A DNA stretch of 64,000 nt, from contig JBALVY010000011.1 in assembly GCA_036960375.1 (NCBI GenBank), forward strand, positions 73,894-137,893. Direction: 5' to 3'. The position numbers and the translations under genes were made by a program. The DNA is from CAWVSB01 sp036960375. GTDB lineage: Bacteria; Pseudomonadota; Gammaproteobacteria; Pseudomonadales; CAWVSB01. The notes under the pieces were generated by a model that saw nothing but the letters and a program-made list of their open reading frames with translations, ran no database searches and had not been told where the DNA came from. This document shows, piece by piece, positions 1 through 8,645 of this stretch (positions are counted from its first letter, which is position 1; each line of letters starts with the position of its first letter).

Positions 1-795
1 TCCGCTGGATTTACACATCACGAAACGTGCTTGTTGTCGGCGCCAGCGGTTGGCGATAAACATCGAGAAAATCACATTCAGACTGGGAACGGCTGCGGCA
101 AAGTGACCACGGCGGGATAACTGCTTGCGTGCCTTACCGTAGGCTAAGGAGCCGACCACATCATAAATTGCATCATAGACGGTATGCCCGTCCAAGGCAG
201 GTGATTGATGGTAGTCAATGACCTTGTCTGCACCCAAACCAACGACTAGATCGGCATTGACGCCACTGCATACAGCGGTAACCGTGGCGCCCATCGCTTT
301 GGCAATTTGTATGGCATAGGTGCCAACGCCGCCCGATGCGCCGACAATTAGCACGTGTTGACCTGCTTGCAGTTGGCAATCATCGCGTAAGCCCTGCAGC
401 GCGGTGAGTCCGGCGAGGGGCATTGCCGCCGCTTCAATATAGCTAAGGGAAGACGGCTTTTTGGCCACGGCAGACGCGCCAATCGCCACAAATTCAGCCT
501 GAGTGTGACCACAGAGCTGGTCCGAGCGAGCGTAGACGGCATCGCCTACCTTAAGATGGGTAACGGCCGCACCCACTTCATGCACTACCCCACTGGCATC
601 AAAGCCCATGATCTTTGGAAAGGACTTGCCAAAGCGAAACGACATCGACCCGTCGCGTATTTTAGTATCAATGGGGTTTATCGAAGCGTAGTAGACTTCA
701 ATCAGTACCTGATCTGCCTGCGGCGAAGGGCGTTCTAATTCTCTTAGTTGTAGAACATCCACCGAGCCATATTTGTCTATGACAACAGCTTGCAT
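1..795 (-). CDS. NAD(P)-dependent MDR-family oxidoreductase (quinone oxidoreductase-like), C-terminus outside window
   Basis: Medium-chain dehydrogenase/reductase of the zinc-independent quinone-reductase type, expected to use NAD(P)H in the cytoplasm on a quinone, enone or alcohol/ketone substrate that cannot be named. The frame is open from ATG at 795 to the window edge (265 codons), so the last part of a usual 320-340 residue protein is missing. A GroES-like N-terminal half is followed by a Rossmann nucleotide-binding loop GASGGVG at residues about 152-158 and the typical GADKVIDY segment near residue 185. No structural zinc cysteine cluster is visible. It lies 156 bp downstream of the LysR gene on the same strand, so co-regulation is possible but unproven. 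Confidence 0.85.
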   Translation of the reverse strand, partial: MQAVVIDKYGSVDVLQLRELERPSPQADQVLIEVYYASINPIDTKIRDGSMSFRFGKSFPKIMGFDASGVVHEVGAAVTHLKVGDAVYARSDQLCGHTQAEFVAIGASAVAKKPSSLSYIEAAAMPLAGLTALQGLRDDCQLQAGQHVLIVGASGGVGTYAIQIAKAMGATVTAVCSGVNADLVVGLGADKVIDYHQSPALDGHTVYDAIYDVVGSLAYGKARKQLSRRGHFAAAVPSLNVIFSMFIANRWRRQQARFVMCKSSG

Positions 796-951
796 AGTCG
801 TTCTTTCCTTCGTGATAGACTCGCCATGGTAGCGCATCAAGCCTGCAAACCAATAAAGCTTATCGATTTGATAATGGCCGTTTTTGGGCATGGCAAGGTG
901 TTGGCTGTCGCGCTGGTATTTGCTGCTGGCAACTTGCCACTGGCCTAGCGA

Positions 952-1848
952 TTATAGAACCTGACTCACCTCATCAGCAATGAAATCAAATACTCGCCGA
1001 ACCCTAAGGCTCGTTCGCAATTCTTGATGACACACCAACCAAACAGGTAGCCGCATTACCGGCCCCATATTGTCAAAAGCACGTATTAAACTTGAGTCTT
1101 TATCACCCATGCTTTCGGGAAAGAAAATCAGCCCCGCCCCTTCTTTGCACAGCCCCAGCTGTAAAATCTGGAATGAAGTAACAAGCTGAAAATTCTTGTT
1201 CGACAACTGCCAACCTTGTTGATTGAGTAGATCATATACCGCATTACTCCGCTCGAAACCTATTATTTGGAGATTGGTGTGTTCAGAAAAATCTGCAGAG
1301 GGAGGTAGCCCTGCCACATAATCCTGAGTGCCATAGAGCCAAATGGCTTCTTCACCAAGTTTTTTGGCGATCAAATCATTCTGCTGCGGATGAAAGTTTC
1401 GAATCGCGATATCCGCTTCCCGCCGTTTTAAGTCACTCGGCGCGTTAGTCACAACCACTTCAATATCGATACCCGGTTCTTCGCGACGTAATTTGGCAAT
1501 AATTTTAGGTAGACGAAAAGCCGCATCTAGCTCTCCAGCAGAAACGACCACAGAACCTTCTATTCGTTGAGATTGACCAGAGGCTGATAGTGAAAACAAC
1601 AGCGCTGCATCACCCATTGAGCGAGCGTGCTCTAATAATCCCATACCGCTGCCAGTCAAGACCAACCGCTGCCCAACTCGCTCAAATAATGTGATACCCA
1701 ACTCTGCCTCGAGCGCGGCCACTTGACGGCTCAAAGTTGGCTGAGTCATACCCAAAGCTTTAGCTGCAGCAGATAAGGTGCCTTCTTCTGCAGTGACTAA
1801 AAATGCGCGGGTGCGATTCCAGTCGAAATTTACGGATTCCCACTTCAT
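952..1848 (-). CDS. LysR-family transcriptional regulator
   Basis: DNA-binding regulator of about 298 residues, the usual LysR length. The N-terminal winged helix-turn-helix runs from about residue 8 to 65 (AFLVTAEEGTLSAAAKALGM, then QPTLSRQVAALE), followed by a linker helix and the two-lobed periplasmic-binding-protein-like effector domain (SSVVVSAGE region onward; LRREEPGIDIEVV). The effector is unknown. The ATG at 1848 is chosen by family alignment; an in-frame start four codons upstream (1860) is possible, and neither has a well-spaced ribosome binding site. It is divergent from the SDR-like gene at 1949, the classic arrangement for a LysR regulator and its target. Confidence 0.9.
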   Translation of the reverse strand: MKWESVNFDWNRTRAFLVTAEEGTLSAAAKALGMTQPTLSRQVAALEAELGITLFERVGQRLVLTGSGMGLLEHARSMGDAALLFSLSASGQSQRIEGSVVVSAGELDAAFRLPKIIAKLRREEPGIDIEVVVTNAPSDLKRREADIAIRNFHPQQNDLIAKKLGEEAIWLYGTQDYVAGLPPSADFSEHTNLQIIGFERSNAVYDLLNQQGWQLSNKNFQLVTSFQILQLGLCKEGAGLIFFPESMGDKDSSLIRAFDNMGPVMRLPVWLVCHQELRTSLRVRRVFDFIADEVSQVL

Positions 1849-1866
1849 ACAAAAACACATACCTTT

Positions 1867-1910
1867 TATACATTTATAGCCAATGTACCCTCTACTAGCG
1901 TATATGTATA
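1867..1910. promoter_or_regulatory. Inverted repeat in the LysR/SDR divergent promoter region
   Basis: TATACAT at 1867-1873 is mirrored by ATGTATA at 1904-1910 across a 30 bp spacer, in the 88-100 bp gap between the two divergent genes. Each arm also resembles a -10 element facing its own gene, so this may be a pair of promoters rather than an operator. LysR regulators commonly bind such intergenic dyads. Confidence 0.35.
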
Positions 1911-1948
1911 GTGGCGGCCAATCAATTGAAATGTGGAGATAAAGGCTT

Positions 1949-2674
1949 ATGACAATTCTTGTTGTTGGAGCAAGTGGGGCTACGGGCCGATTACTCGTGG
2001 AGCAATTACTCGCCCAAGGGCAAAAAGTTAGAATTATCGTGCGTTCAGCCGAGAGTTTACCGAATAGACTAAAACAAAATGATCAGCTCACCATCACTGA
2101 AGCAAGTCTACTGGATTTGACTCAGACACAGCTTGAAGAGCTGGTTCAGGGGTGTAGCGCGGTGGCTTCATGCCTTGGCCACAACTTAACATTTAAAGGA
2201 ATGTTTGGTCAGCCTAGACGTTTGGTGAGCGATGCCATTAAACGTTTATGCGATGCCATTGAGGAAACTGAGCCAACAATGCCGGTAAAATGTATTTTAA
2301 TGAACACTACCGGCAACCAAAATAAGCAAGCGGGTGAAAGCGTATCAACAACACAATCTCTGGTTGTGGCATTGATAAGGCACCTGTTGCCACCCCATGC
2401 AGACAACGAAATGGCAGCGGCCTACCTGCAGTCGCGTTATCCAACAGAAAGCCAGACAGTAGAATGGACTACTGTGCGCCCCGATAGTCTTATAGATGAA
2501 GAATCCGTGAATGAATATAATATCTATCCATCTCCCATTCGCAGTGCTATTTTTGATGCAGGCAAAACGAGTAGGATAAACGTAGCCAACTTTATGGCAG
2601 AGTTGATTCTTAACAGCGCCACATGGGATAAATGGAAGGGACAAATGCCCGTGATTTACAACACTTCGTATTAA
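1949..2674 (+). CDS. NAD(P)H-binding atypical SDR-family protein
   Basis: Protein of 241 residues starting with the Rossmann motif GASGATGRLL at residues about 7-16, as in atypical short-chain dehydrogenases of the NAD(P)-binding NmrA/SDR_a5 kind. Further recognisable pieces are the ASLLDLTQ segment after the third strand and VASCLGHN before the fourth. The YxxxK active site is not obvious, so it may be a redox sensor or epimerase-like protein rather than a dehydrogenase. An AGGAGA-like site (TGGAGATAAAGG) sits just before the ATG. Divergent from the LysR regulator, which probably controls it. Substrate unknown. Confidence 0.8.
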   Translation: MTILVVGASGATGRLLVEQLLAQGQKVRIIVRSAESLPNRLKQNDQLTITEASLLDLTQTQLEELVQGCSAVASCLGHNLTFKGMFGQPRRLVSDAIKRLCDAIEETEPTMPVKCILMNTTGNQNKQAGESVSTTQSLVVALIRHLLPPHADNEMAAAYLQSRYPTESQTVEWTTVRPDSLIDEESVNEYNIYPSPIRSAIFDAGKTSRINVANFMAELILNSATWDKWKGQMPVIYNTSY

Positions 2675-2865
2675 CATAAGGGGCAGTTTCAACATATTCG
2701 AATGCCACACCTTTGTGGAGCAAGCTCATCCACGTTCGTTGTGCGAAAGGGCAATACCAAGCGCTGTATAATTTCATTGTCATTCCTATATATTACGCAG
2801 ACAAAATAAGTTGCGAGCCGGCCATTGTAAGGCTGAGGCCTTCTACTGAATGTCCCGACACCACA

Positions 2866-3144
2866 TTATGCTACCAGATGAAACTGACTATCCATGCCCT
2901 GATCACGGATAGGGATAATCGCCTGATAGGCGTCGGACTGATACCAATTCACCGCGCTTTCCCGATCGGGAAACTGGATCACCACCTTAGTGCTAAATCT
3001 AGCATCACCGTGCAGAGCTTTTATAGGCCCCTTGGCCAGAAACTCCCCGCCGTAAGGCTTTAATGTGTCGGCAGCCAGAGCACTGTAGGCGCCGAGTTTT
3101 TGTGTATCGGTGGGTGTTAAATCGACAATAATTAACGTAGACAT
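2866..3144 (-). CDS. DUF1330 domain-containing protein
   Basis: Small ferredoxin-like alpha/beta-barrel protein of 92 residues. The family signature is visible in order: YSALAADTLKPYGGEFLAKG (residues about 20-39), then VVIQFPDRESAVNWYQSDAY and a C-terminal HLVA tail. Function in the family is not established; members are common near detoxification and flavin enzymes. It is the last gene of a same-strand series with the flavo-iron-sulfur protein, GST and DUF1348 genes, 137 bp from the first of these. The overlapping plus-strand frame was judged a shadow because this one carries the family pattern end to end. Confidence 0.88.
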   Translation of the reverse strand: MSTLIIVDLTPTDTQKLGAYSALAADTLKPYGGEFLAKGPIKALHGDARFSTKVVIQFPDRESAVNWYQSDAYQAIIPIRDQGMDSQFHLVA

Positions 3145-3281
3145 ATCTTTTTCCTCGTTTAATAGAATTGAAAATGGGTATCGATAAAAGACTATTGTTG
3201 GTTAGCCGTGAATAAGACTCGGATTGATAGGAACCATCATTAGTCACAACAAATAAGCCCGCCGCTGAGATCATTTTTCCT

Positions 3282-5384
3282 TCATAACTTTAACGTAATT
3301 TTTACCACATCCTGTCCTGTCACCGCAGCAGGCACAGCACAACATAATAGAACTTCATCGGCATTGAGTGGCACCGAAGGCTCAGTCAGATAGCTCACAA
3401 CGCCAGAATTTAAGCCCACTTTACAGGCTCCACATTGACCGCTGCGGCAACCGAACTCAGGGCTAAGACCGTGTGCCTCGGCGAAGTCTAGCAAACTGCC
3501 ATCACTCTTAGACCAGGCTTGCTCTACCTGAGAATCAGAAAACTCTACGACCGCCTGACTGGCGACTGTCAAGGGCTGAAATTTGTTGCTGGCCTGATCG
3601 CAGGCTCGCCGCAACGATGCTGGGCCAAATTCTTCGGCTAAAATCCGCACATCATTGACACCTAACTCCCTTAACATGTCATACATGGATTGCATAAAAG
3701 ACGCTGGCCCACACAGATAAAAATCGTAATCGTCCAACGGCAGTATCGCTTGCAACAACCCCGCTGAAATTCGCCCGTGAGCGTGATAGTCCTGCCCAGC
3801 TACCATGCTGTCGTCGATCTGGCTCAATGCCCAGAAACTGCGAATATTACCTTCCGACTGCTGCTCAATATCTTTAAGCTCTTGGAAAAAAGCGCGCTGC
3901 TGGCCATTACTGGCAGCGCAAATCAAGGTTGTTGGTCGAATACTTCGCGTACGCATACCTTCAATTAAGGCATGTCGCGCCATCGAGACCATCGGGGTTA
4001 TGCCTACACCACCGGCCAACAATACTGCCGGACGCTGCACTGAAGCATCAAAGCTAAACGCGCCGGAAGGTGCTTTGGCGTAGATAATATCACCCACGCT
4101 TAGCTGACCATGGAGGTAATTGGAGAACAAGCCATCGGGCATATGGTTAGCTAAGGACTGTTCACGCTTAACACTGATGCGAAGTTGTTGATCGGCAGGC
4201 GCACTTGAAACAGTGTATGTTCTGATCGTATCCTTAGCGTCAACGGCGAGCTTAACAGTCAGAAACTGGCCCGGTTTAAAACTCGGTACAACGTGGCCTT
4301 CCGCTTGTAGATAAAAGGACTTTATCACGCTACTTTCATTGACAATTTTTTCCACCACATAGGGTAACCACTGCTGCCGCTGAGATTCGGCCTGTTGTTT
4401 TTGCTGCGCTTCACCCCAGGTACCGGTGAGTAAAGTATTAGGCGAATATTCATCCATTGCCCAACGCAGCGGCAAACCATTTTCTATCCATCGACCGTGA
4501 TCGATATGAAATTTCCACAGCCGTTCGGCACCATCGAAGAATTGTGCATCCGGGCTGTTCCACAATATTTCTACGGTACCGGTCAAGGTTAATAGATGAC
4601 CGTTTTCAAAATCCAAAAACAATAATCCCGCTTTGGCGTTCTCAACAAAATTGCCCAGGGTATTAAAGTGATTATTGCCCAGATAATCCGGAATGGTGAG
4701 CGTGGTAACGTTGTCGACACGGATAAATCCAGGTCTGCCACCACGGTGAGAAACATCGGCGCCTTCGCTCGCCTCACCACTGCCATTGCTAACAGAACTG
4801 GCAACAAAAAAGGTATCGCTGTATTGAATTAGCCTGCGGGCTTTTTCGTCTAGTTCAGTCATCTCTTCAATAGACCTTGCCGGCAGGGTCTCGCTGTCTA
4901 CCCGCTCAAGCTGCCGCGTTTGAATATATTGAGGGCAGTTGCCGAACGACTGGTCAACCGCGAGTCGAATGTGGTCGCTGGAGGATTCAACAATATGGGC
5001 GGCCAATCGATTGCGTCGACGGCTGGGAAGATCGATGCCCAGTAAACCAAGCCGAGTCCCTGCTTGCAGGCCGTCGGCTAACGGATCACCGGCCACTGGC
5101 GCACAATGGATGTCCAGGGTTTTATCATCCTTTGAGCTAATAAAACCGGGGTCATTAAACAGAATCGATGCCCAGGGCCAGCCTGTGTTATCGGCGTGCC
5201 CAACAAAAACAAAGGGTAATTGGTGATAAAAATCCCTGTGTTGAGCCGGCATGTGATCGCGTATTACGCGACTACCGAAACGCTCCATTTGTTCGCGAAC
5301 ACCCAGCTGTTGCTGCACTTGTTGCTCACCACGGTGAAACGGTGAAATAGCCGCTTTGGCTAATAGGTTGGCATTGTTTGTCAT
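3282..5384 (-). CDS. Three-module oxidoreductase: PNPOx-like domain + ferredoxin reductase + 2Fe-2S ferredoxin
   Basis: Cytosolic electron-transfer enzyme of about 700 residues. Residues about 30-310 resemble the pyridoxamine-phosphate-oxidase split barrel that binds flavin (LPFVFVGHADNTGWPWAS; TLTIPDYLGNNHFNTLGNF). Residues about 340-590 form an FNR-type reductase: RTYTVSSAP for FAD, LLAGGVGITPM for the pyridine nucleotide and YLCGPASFM near its end. The last 90 residues are a plant-type ferredoxin with CRSGQCGACKVG and a later LLCCAVP cysteine. ATG at 5384 is preferred over one ten codons upstream (5414) because the family begins near MTNNANLL. The physiological acceptor is unknown. It lies downstream of GST and DUF1348 genes in the same direction. 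Confidence 0.88.
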   Translation of the reverse strand: MTNNANLLAKAAISPFHRGEQQVQQQLGVREQMERFGSRVIRDHMPAQHRDFYHQLPFVFVGHADNTGWPWASILFNDPGFISSKDDKTLDIHCAPVAGDPLADGLQAGTRLGLLGIDLPSRRRNRLAAHIVESSSDHIRLAVDQSFGNCPQYIQTRQLERVDSETLPARSIEEMTELDEKARRLIQYSDTFFVASSVSNGSGEASEGADVSHRGGRPGFIRVDNVTTLTIPDYLGNNHFNTLGNFVENAKAGLLFLDFENGHLLTLTGTVEILWNSPDAQFFDGAERLWKFHIDHGRWIENGLPLRWAMDEYSPNTLLTGTWGEAQQKQQAESQRQQWLPYVVEKIVNESSVIKSFYLQAEGHVVPSFKPGQFLTVKLAVDAKDTIRTYTVSSAPADQQLRISVKREQSLANHMPDGLFSNYLHGQLSVGDIIYAKAPSGAFSFDASVQRPAVLLAGGVGITPMVSMARHALIEGMRTRSIRPTTLICAASNGQQRAFFQELKDIEQQSEGNIRSFWALSQIDDSMVAGQDYHAHGRISAGLLQAILPLDDYDFYLCGPASFMQSMYDMLRELGVNDVRILAEEFGPASLRRACDQASNKFQPLTVASQAVVEFSDSQVEQAWSKSDGSLLDFAEAHGLSPEFGCRSGQCGACKVGLNSGVVSYLTEPSVPLNADEVLLCCAVPAAVTGQDVVKITLKL

Positions 5385-5600
5385 TGTTATCGCTCTGGTT
5401 CGTCTGTTGACCAATAGACCCTGTAACGAGCTTCGGTTTACTCAATATCAATCAGTTCAATAGGTTTATCACCAACCAAATTGGCCGGCCTAACACGTTG
5501 CTAAAGGCTGACATCTCTAGGGGTTCAACACCATTGGCTAGTAACATCATAAATCAGCCAGATCATGTTCTAACGATCTGACTGAGTCATTAACCGCAGT

Positions 5601-6224
5601 TTACGCCGCCAGGCCTACCGCTGTGGCCTGCATGGGCACAAAACCTGGTAGCTGCTCAATACGCTGTAACCAAGCCCGAATATGAGCGTAGTTTTCCAAC
5701 GACACATCACCTTCAGGGGCATGGGCTATATAGGCGTAGTTGGCAACATCCGCGAGGGTGGGTTTATCCGTCGCCAACCAATTGCGACCTTCAAGATGCG
5801 CATCAATATTACTCAAGAAATCGTGGGAAGCACTAATAGCTGCCTGATGATCCAAACCCGCACCGAAGACATTAACCAAGCGAGCAGCCGCGGGGCCGTA
5901 AGCCACTTTACCAGCCGCAAAAGATAAAAAGCGTTGCACTTCGGCCGCACCTAGAGCGTCCTCCGGCAACCATTGGCGAGTAGCATCATACTTCGATGCC
6001 AGGTAAATCAGGATGGCGTTGGAATCTGACAGCGTAGTGTCGCTATCCTCCAAAACCGGTACCTGACCAAAACGATTTTTTTGCAAAAACTCTGTATTTT
6101 TTTGCGCGCCAGCAGCAAGGTCGACGTCGATAATATCAGCACCTAGCCCAAGAATGGATAAGAGCAGCTGTACACGATGTGAGTGGCCGGATAGTGCGTG
6201 ACGGTAAAGTTTTATGGTAGACAT
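5601..6224 (-). CDS. Glutathione S-transferase family protein
   Basis: Soluble GST of 207 residues. The N-terminal thioredoxin-like domain begins KLYRHALSGHSHRVQLLLSI; a serine at this position is compatible with glutathione activation. The cis-proline and gamma-glutamyl binding motifs follow as RFGQVPVLEDSD and LSDSNAILIYLASKY (residues about 49-80). The helical C-terminal domain contains KPTLADVANYAYI, the usual N-capping box with aspartate. It sits 83 bp downstream of the DUF1348 gene, probably in the same transcript, and so may fall under the TetR operators upstream. Electrophile detoxification is the likely role; substrate unknown. Confidence 0.92.
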   Translation of the reverse strand: MSTIKLYRHALSGHSHRVQLLLSILGLGADIIDVDLAAGAQKNTEFLQKNRFGQVPVLEDSDTTLSDSNAILIYLASKYDATRQWLPEDALGAAEVQRFLSFAAGKVAYGPAAARLVNVFGAGLDHQAAISASHDFLSNIDAHLEGRNWLATDKPTLADVANYAYIAHAPEGDVSLENYAHIRAWLQRIEQLPGFVPMQATAVGLAA

Positions 6225-6307
6225 GGTATTTTCCTTTTAGTAGTTACTGTGTGTTAACGGTTAAAAACTATCTTGAAATATAAAAAAGTTGAATCAAAAT
6301 TCTTAAG

Positions 6308-6718
6308 TCATAAAACGCGGCGTTCATTTTCATTAATACTCTGCTCATTGATACTGGCATCGCGATTTTGCATCAGGCCCTCAGCATCGAAGTCCCAGTT
6401 CTCGTTTCCGTAGGCGCGAAACCACTGACCACTGTCGTCGTGGTATTCATACTCAAAGTGCACTGCGATGCGATTTCCGGCAAAGGTAAACAATTCTTTT
6501 TTCAGACGGTAATCGAGTTCTCGCTGCCACTTGCGGGTCAGTAACTGGGCGATGGCCTCCCTGCCCTCTACAAACTCACTTCGGTTTCGCCATTCCGAAT
6601 TTTTGGTATAAGCCAGTACAATAAGGCTCGGGTCTTTTCCATTCCACAGGTCTTCGGCGCGCTGGACTTTCAGCTTTGCCGTCTCCAGGTTGAAAGGAGG
6701 TTTAAGTTGTTCGCTCAT
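6308..6718 (-). CDS. NTF2-like DUF1348 family protein
   Basis: Protein of 136 residues with the compact NTF2/SnoaL cone fold pattern typical of DUF1348: LKVQRAEDLWNGKDPSLIVLAY, SEWRNRSEFVEGREAI, RELDYRLKKELFTFAGNRIAV and the GNENWDFDAEGLM stretch near the C-terminus. The biochemical role in the family is not established. ATG at 6718 is chosen because CGGAG lies seven bases upstream; the longer frame would need a TTG at 6736. First gene of a likely DUF1348-GST unit whose promoter region contains two strong palindromes, and divergent from the TetR gene. Confidence 0.85.
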   Translation of the reverse strand: MSEQLKPPFNLETAKLKVQRAEDLWNGKDPSLIVLAYTKNSEWRNRSEFVEGREAIAQLLTRKWQRELDYRLKKELFTFAGNRIAVHFEYEYHDDSGQWFRAYGNENWDFDAEGLMQNRDASINEQSINENERRVL

Positions 6719-6747
6719 TGGCTTGCTCCGTGACAAGGGCGTTAATG

Positions 6748-6763
6748 GACACCGATCGGTTTA
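6748..6763. promoter_or_regulatory. TetR-type operator, imperfect copy
   Basis: GACACCGATCGGTTTA matches the perfect palindrome at 6777-6792 at 14 of 16 positions, with the central ACCGATCGGT intact. It lies about 30 bp upstream of the DUF1348 start codon, where a bound repressor would block transcription. The centres of the two sites are 29 bp apart. Confidence 0.7.
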
Positions 6764-6776
6764 CTTGAAACAAAGA

Positions 6777-6792
6777 TACACCGATCGGTGTA
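6777..6792. promoter_or_regulatory. TetR-type operator, perfect 16 bp palindrome
   Basis: TACACCGATCGGTGTA is fully self-complementary and sits in the intergenic region between the DUF1348/GST genes and the divergent TetR gene. TetR-family repressors bind palindromes of this size and commonly control the divergent neighbour and themselves. Assignment to the gene at 6967 is inference from position. Confidence 0.75.
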
Positions 6793-6966
6793 CCTTGTCA
6801 AAGACTTTTTCCTATTTATTTACAAAGTACTTTTATATCAGTGTATTAGAGCTAATATAAAACCAGGCAATAGTTTTAATTGAGGTAAAAATCGGCTTAA
6901 TATAGTATTACTTACGACTTAATAGTAAACTCATCGGTTAAGATTCGATATCCGCAGGGGAGTACC

Positions 6967-7542
6967 ATGCCGGCACTATCAAAACGAGACATCATTGTCG
7001 CTACAGCGCTTAAGCTGTTTTATCGGCATGGCTTTAATGCCACCGGCGTTGAGCGCATTATTAAAGAAGCAGGCGTTTCAAAGAAAACCCTCTACAACCA
7101 TTTTAAATCCAAAGATGAGTTAGTACTGGCGACACTGCGACAGCGCGACGAATTATTCAGGAATAATTTAATGCGCGAGACAGAACGCCTTGGTGACACC
7201 GCACGGGAAAGACTGCTGAGTGTTTTTGATGTTCACCACCAGTGGTTCCAACAAAAAGATTTTTCAGGCTGCATGTTTATTAATGCTGCTGCAGAGTTTT
7301 CTTCCCATCAAAATCCCAACCATATACTCAGCGCGGAGCATAAACGACTGGTTCGCCATTACATTCGCGGCCTAGCCGAGCAAGCTGGTGCAAACAATGC
7401 TGAAACGCTATCAAAACAGTTGAATTTACTCTTGGAAGGGGCAATTGTTGACGCCTATGTTAGTGGTAATAGCGAAGCAGCAATAATAGCGAAGGCTATG
7501 GCGTCAGTGTTTATCGAAAAAGCTCTTGCCAGGGTTCACTAG
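6967..7542 (+). CDS. TetR/AcrR-family transcriptional regulator
   Basis: Repressor-type regulator of 191 residues. The N-terminal helix-turn-helix is complete: RDIIVATALKLFYRHGFNAT, then GVERIIKEAGVSKKTLYNHF and KSKDELVLATL (residues about 7-58). The variable C-terminal ligand domain contains FSGCMFINAAAEF, a pattern frequent in this subgroup. AGGGG precedes the ATG at a short distance. It is divergent from the DUF1348-GST unit with two matching palindromes between them, so repression of that unit relieved by an electrophile or lipophilic ligand is likely. Confidence 0.93.
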   Translation: MPALSKRDIIVATALKLFYRHGFNATGVERIIKEAGVSKKTLYNHFKSKDELVLATLRQRDELFRNNLMRETERLGDTARERLLSVFDVHHQWFQQKDFSGCMFINAAAEFSSHQNPNHILSAEHKRLVRHYIRGLAEQAGANNAETLSKQLNLLLEGAIVDAYVSGNSEAAIIAKAMASVFIEKALARVH

Positions 7543-7570
7543 ACTGTCGAGCTCTGAAGGCCGATGGAAA

Positions 7571-7690
7571 TTGGATAAAGGTATCAAGGGTGACTTATGG
7601 GCCATCCATGGTAGCGGTATTTACGGAGTCTAAGTACCAGCTAGCACCCAAGTAAATGTCGGAAACCCACGCTGAATGGTATGTGAAATA
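7571..7690 (+). pseudogene. Decayed fragment resembling urate hydroxylase PuuD (DUF989)
   Basis: No intact gene fits here, but two overlapping frames carry family-like pieces in the right order. Codons from 7571 read LDKGIKGDLWAIHGSGIYGV before a stop at 7631. A frame shifted at about 7629 continues SKYQLAPK, a stop, then MSET, and a further slip gives a TL..WY..K pattern. From memory, the PuuD/DUF989 family has a segment of the form GELWAVHGGGFY...KY.VAP..LP..LHWFKWE. The match is therefore to a short internal segment with at least two frame breaks and one internal stop. Called from recalled motifs only. Confidence 0.45.
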
Positions 7691-8613
7691 TGTCTAAAAA
7701 TCCAAACATGTACTTGGATAATCCGGATGCGCTTAGCTCGGTGCTGTCTAAGCTTCAACTAAATGCCCAGGTATACAGTGACGGCGATTTCTGTGGCGCC
7801 TGGGCAGTAGATACCTCGGGCAGCCGGCGTATACCTTTTCACCTTATTGGCCGGGGCGAGGCCTGGCTGCATATGGATGACAGGCCTACCCAGATGTTGT
7901 CTTCGGGAGATCTGGTGATTTTCCCCGGAGATAAACAGCATGTAATCGCCAGCTCCAGCGAGAAGCCACCGCAAGGCTTGATCAATTCAGAAGTTCCCAT
8001 CAATCAGAAGCCGATGACCAATCTGGTGTGCGGTTTTTTTGAATTTAAAAACAAGTCGGCCTGGCCTCTGCTGGATTCGCTGGCGGCGGTCATTGTTATC
8101 GATTTGAGCGATATGAACATATCATCCGTCATCCGAGGTTTGATCGACCTGATGGTGGCTGAACTCGATAGGCGTGCACCAGGATTTTATACGGTCATTA
8201 ATCATCTGGCCTATTTATTGTTTGTCGAGGTGCTACGCCTGCAGATTCAACAAGGGAAGGTAGATTCCGGTTTGCTGGCGGCCCTGTTCGACAGCAAAAT
8301 CAGTAGAGCACTGAGTGCAATGCACAGTTACCCAGGGCGGCGCTGGACCTTGGAATCACTTGCGGCGGAGGCTGCCATGGGGCGATCTTCTTTTGCCCAC
8401 CAGTTCAATGAATTAACCGGAATACCGCCAATGCAATACCTGACGTCCTGGCGGATGCAGGAGGCAAAGACGCTATTGCAGACAACTACGCTGTCATTGG
8501 CTCACATTGCAGAACAATGCGGTTATGAGTCTGAGGTGGCGTTCAGGAAAGCCTTTAAAAAAACGGTTGGTACACCGCCAGGAGCGGTGCGAAGGCGAAA
8601 AATCCAGATATGA
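7690..8613 (+). CDS. AraC-family transcriptional regulator with N-terminal cupin domain
   Basis: Regulator of 307 residues. An AraC-binding cupin (Cupin_6 type) spans about residues 10-190 (PFHLIGRGEAWLHMDD, MLSSGDLVIFPGDKQHVIA). The C-terminal double helix-turn-helix covers about residues 205-300: RWTLESLAAEAAMGRSSFAH, FNELTGIPPMQYLTSWRMQE and AHIAEQCGYESEVAFRKAFK. Cupin_6 AraC proteins usually activate a nearby oxidoreductase gene, but the adjacent genes here are TetR and mlaA, so the target is unclear. It overlaps the end of a decayed fragment, which suggests the upstream region was rearranged. Confidence 0.92.
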   Translation: MSKNPNMYLDNPDALSSVLSKLQLNAQVYSDGDFCGAWAVDTSGSRRIPFHLIGRGEAWLHMDDRPTQMLSSGDLVIFPGDKQHVIASSSEKPPQGLINSEVPINQKPMTNLVCGFFEFKNKSAWPLLDSLAAVIVIDLSDMNISSVIRGLIDLMVAELDRRAPGFYTVINHLAYLLFVEVLRLQIQQGKVDSGLLAALFDSKISRALSAMHSYPGRRWTLESLAAEAAMGRSSFAHQFNELTGIPPMQYLTSWRMQEAKTLLQTTTLSLAHIAEQCGYESEVAFRKAFKKTVGTPPGAVRRRKIQI

Positions 8614-8645
8614 TAAGCCAGCCATTCCGTCACTTTAAATACTAT

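Noticed and set aside
2713..3063. Plus-strand frame opposite DUF1330
   Set aside because: Antisense shadow of the minus-strand DUF1330 gene, which matches its family from end to end.
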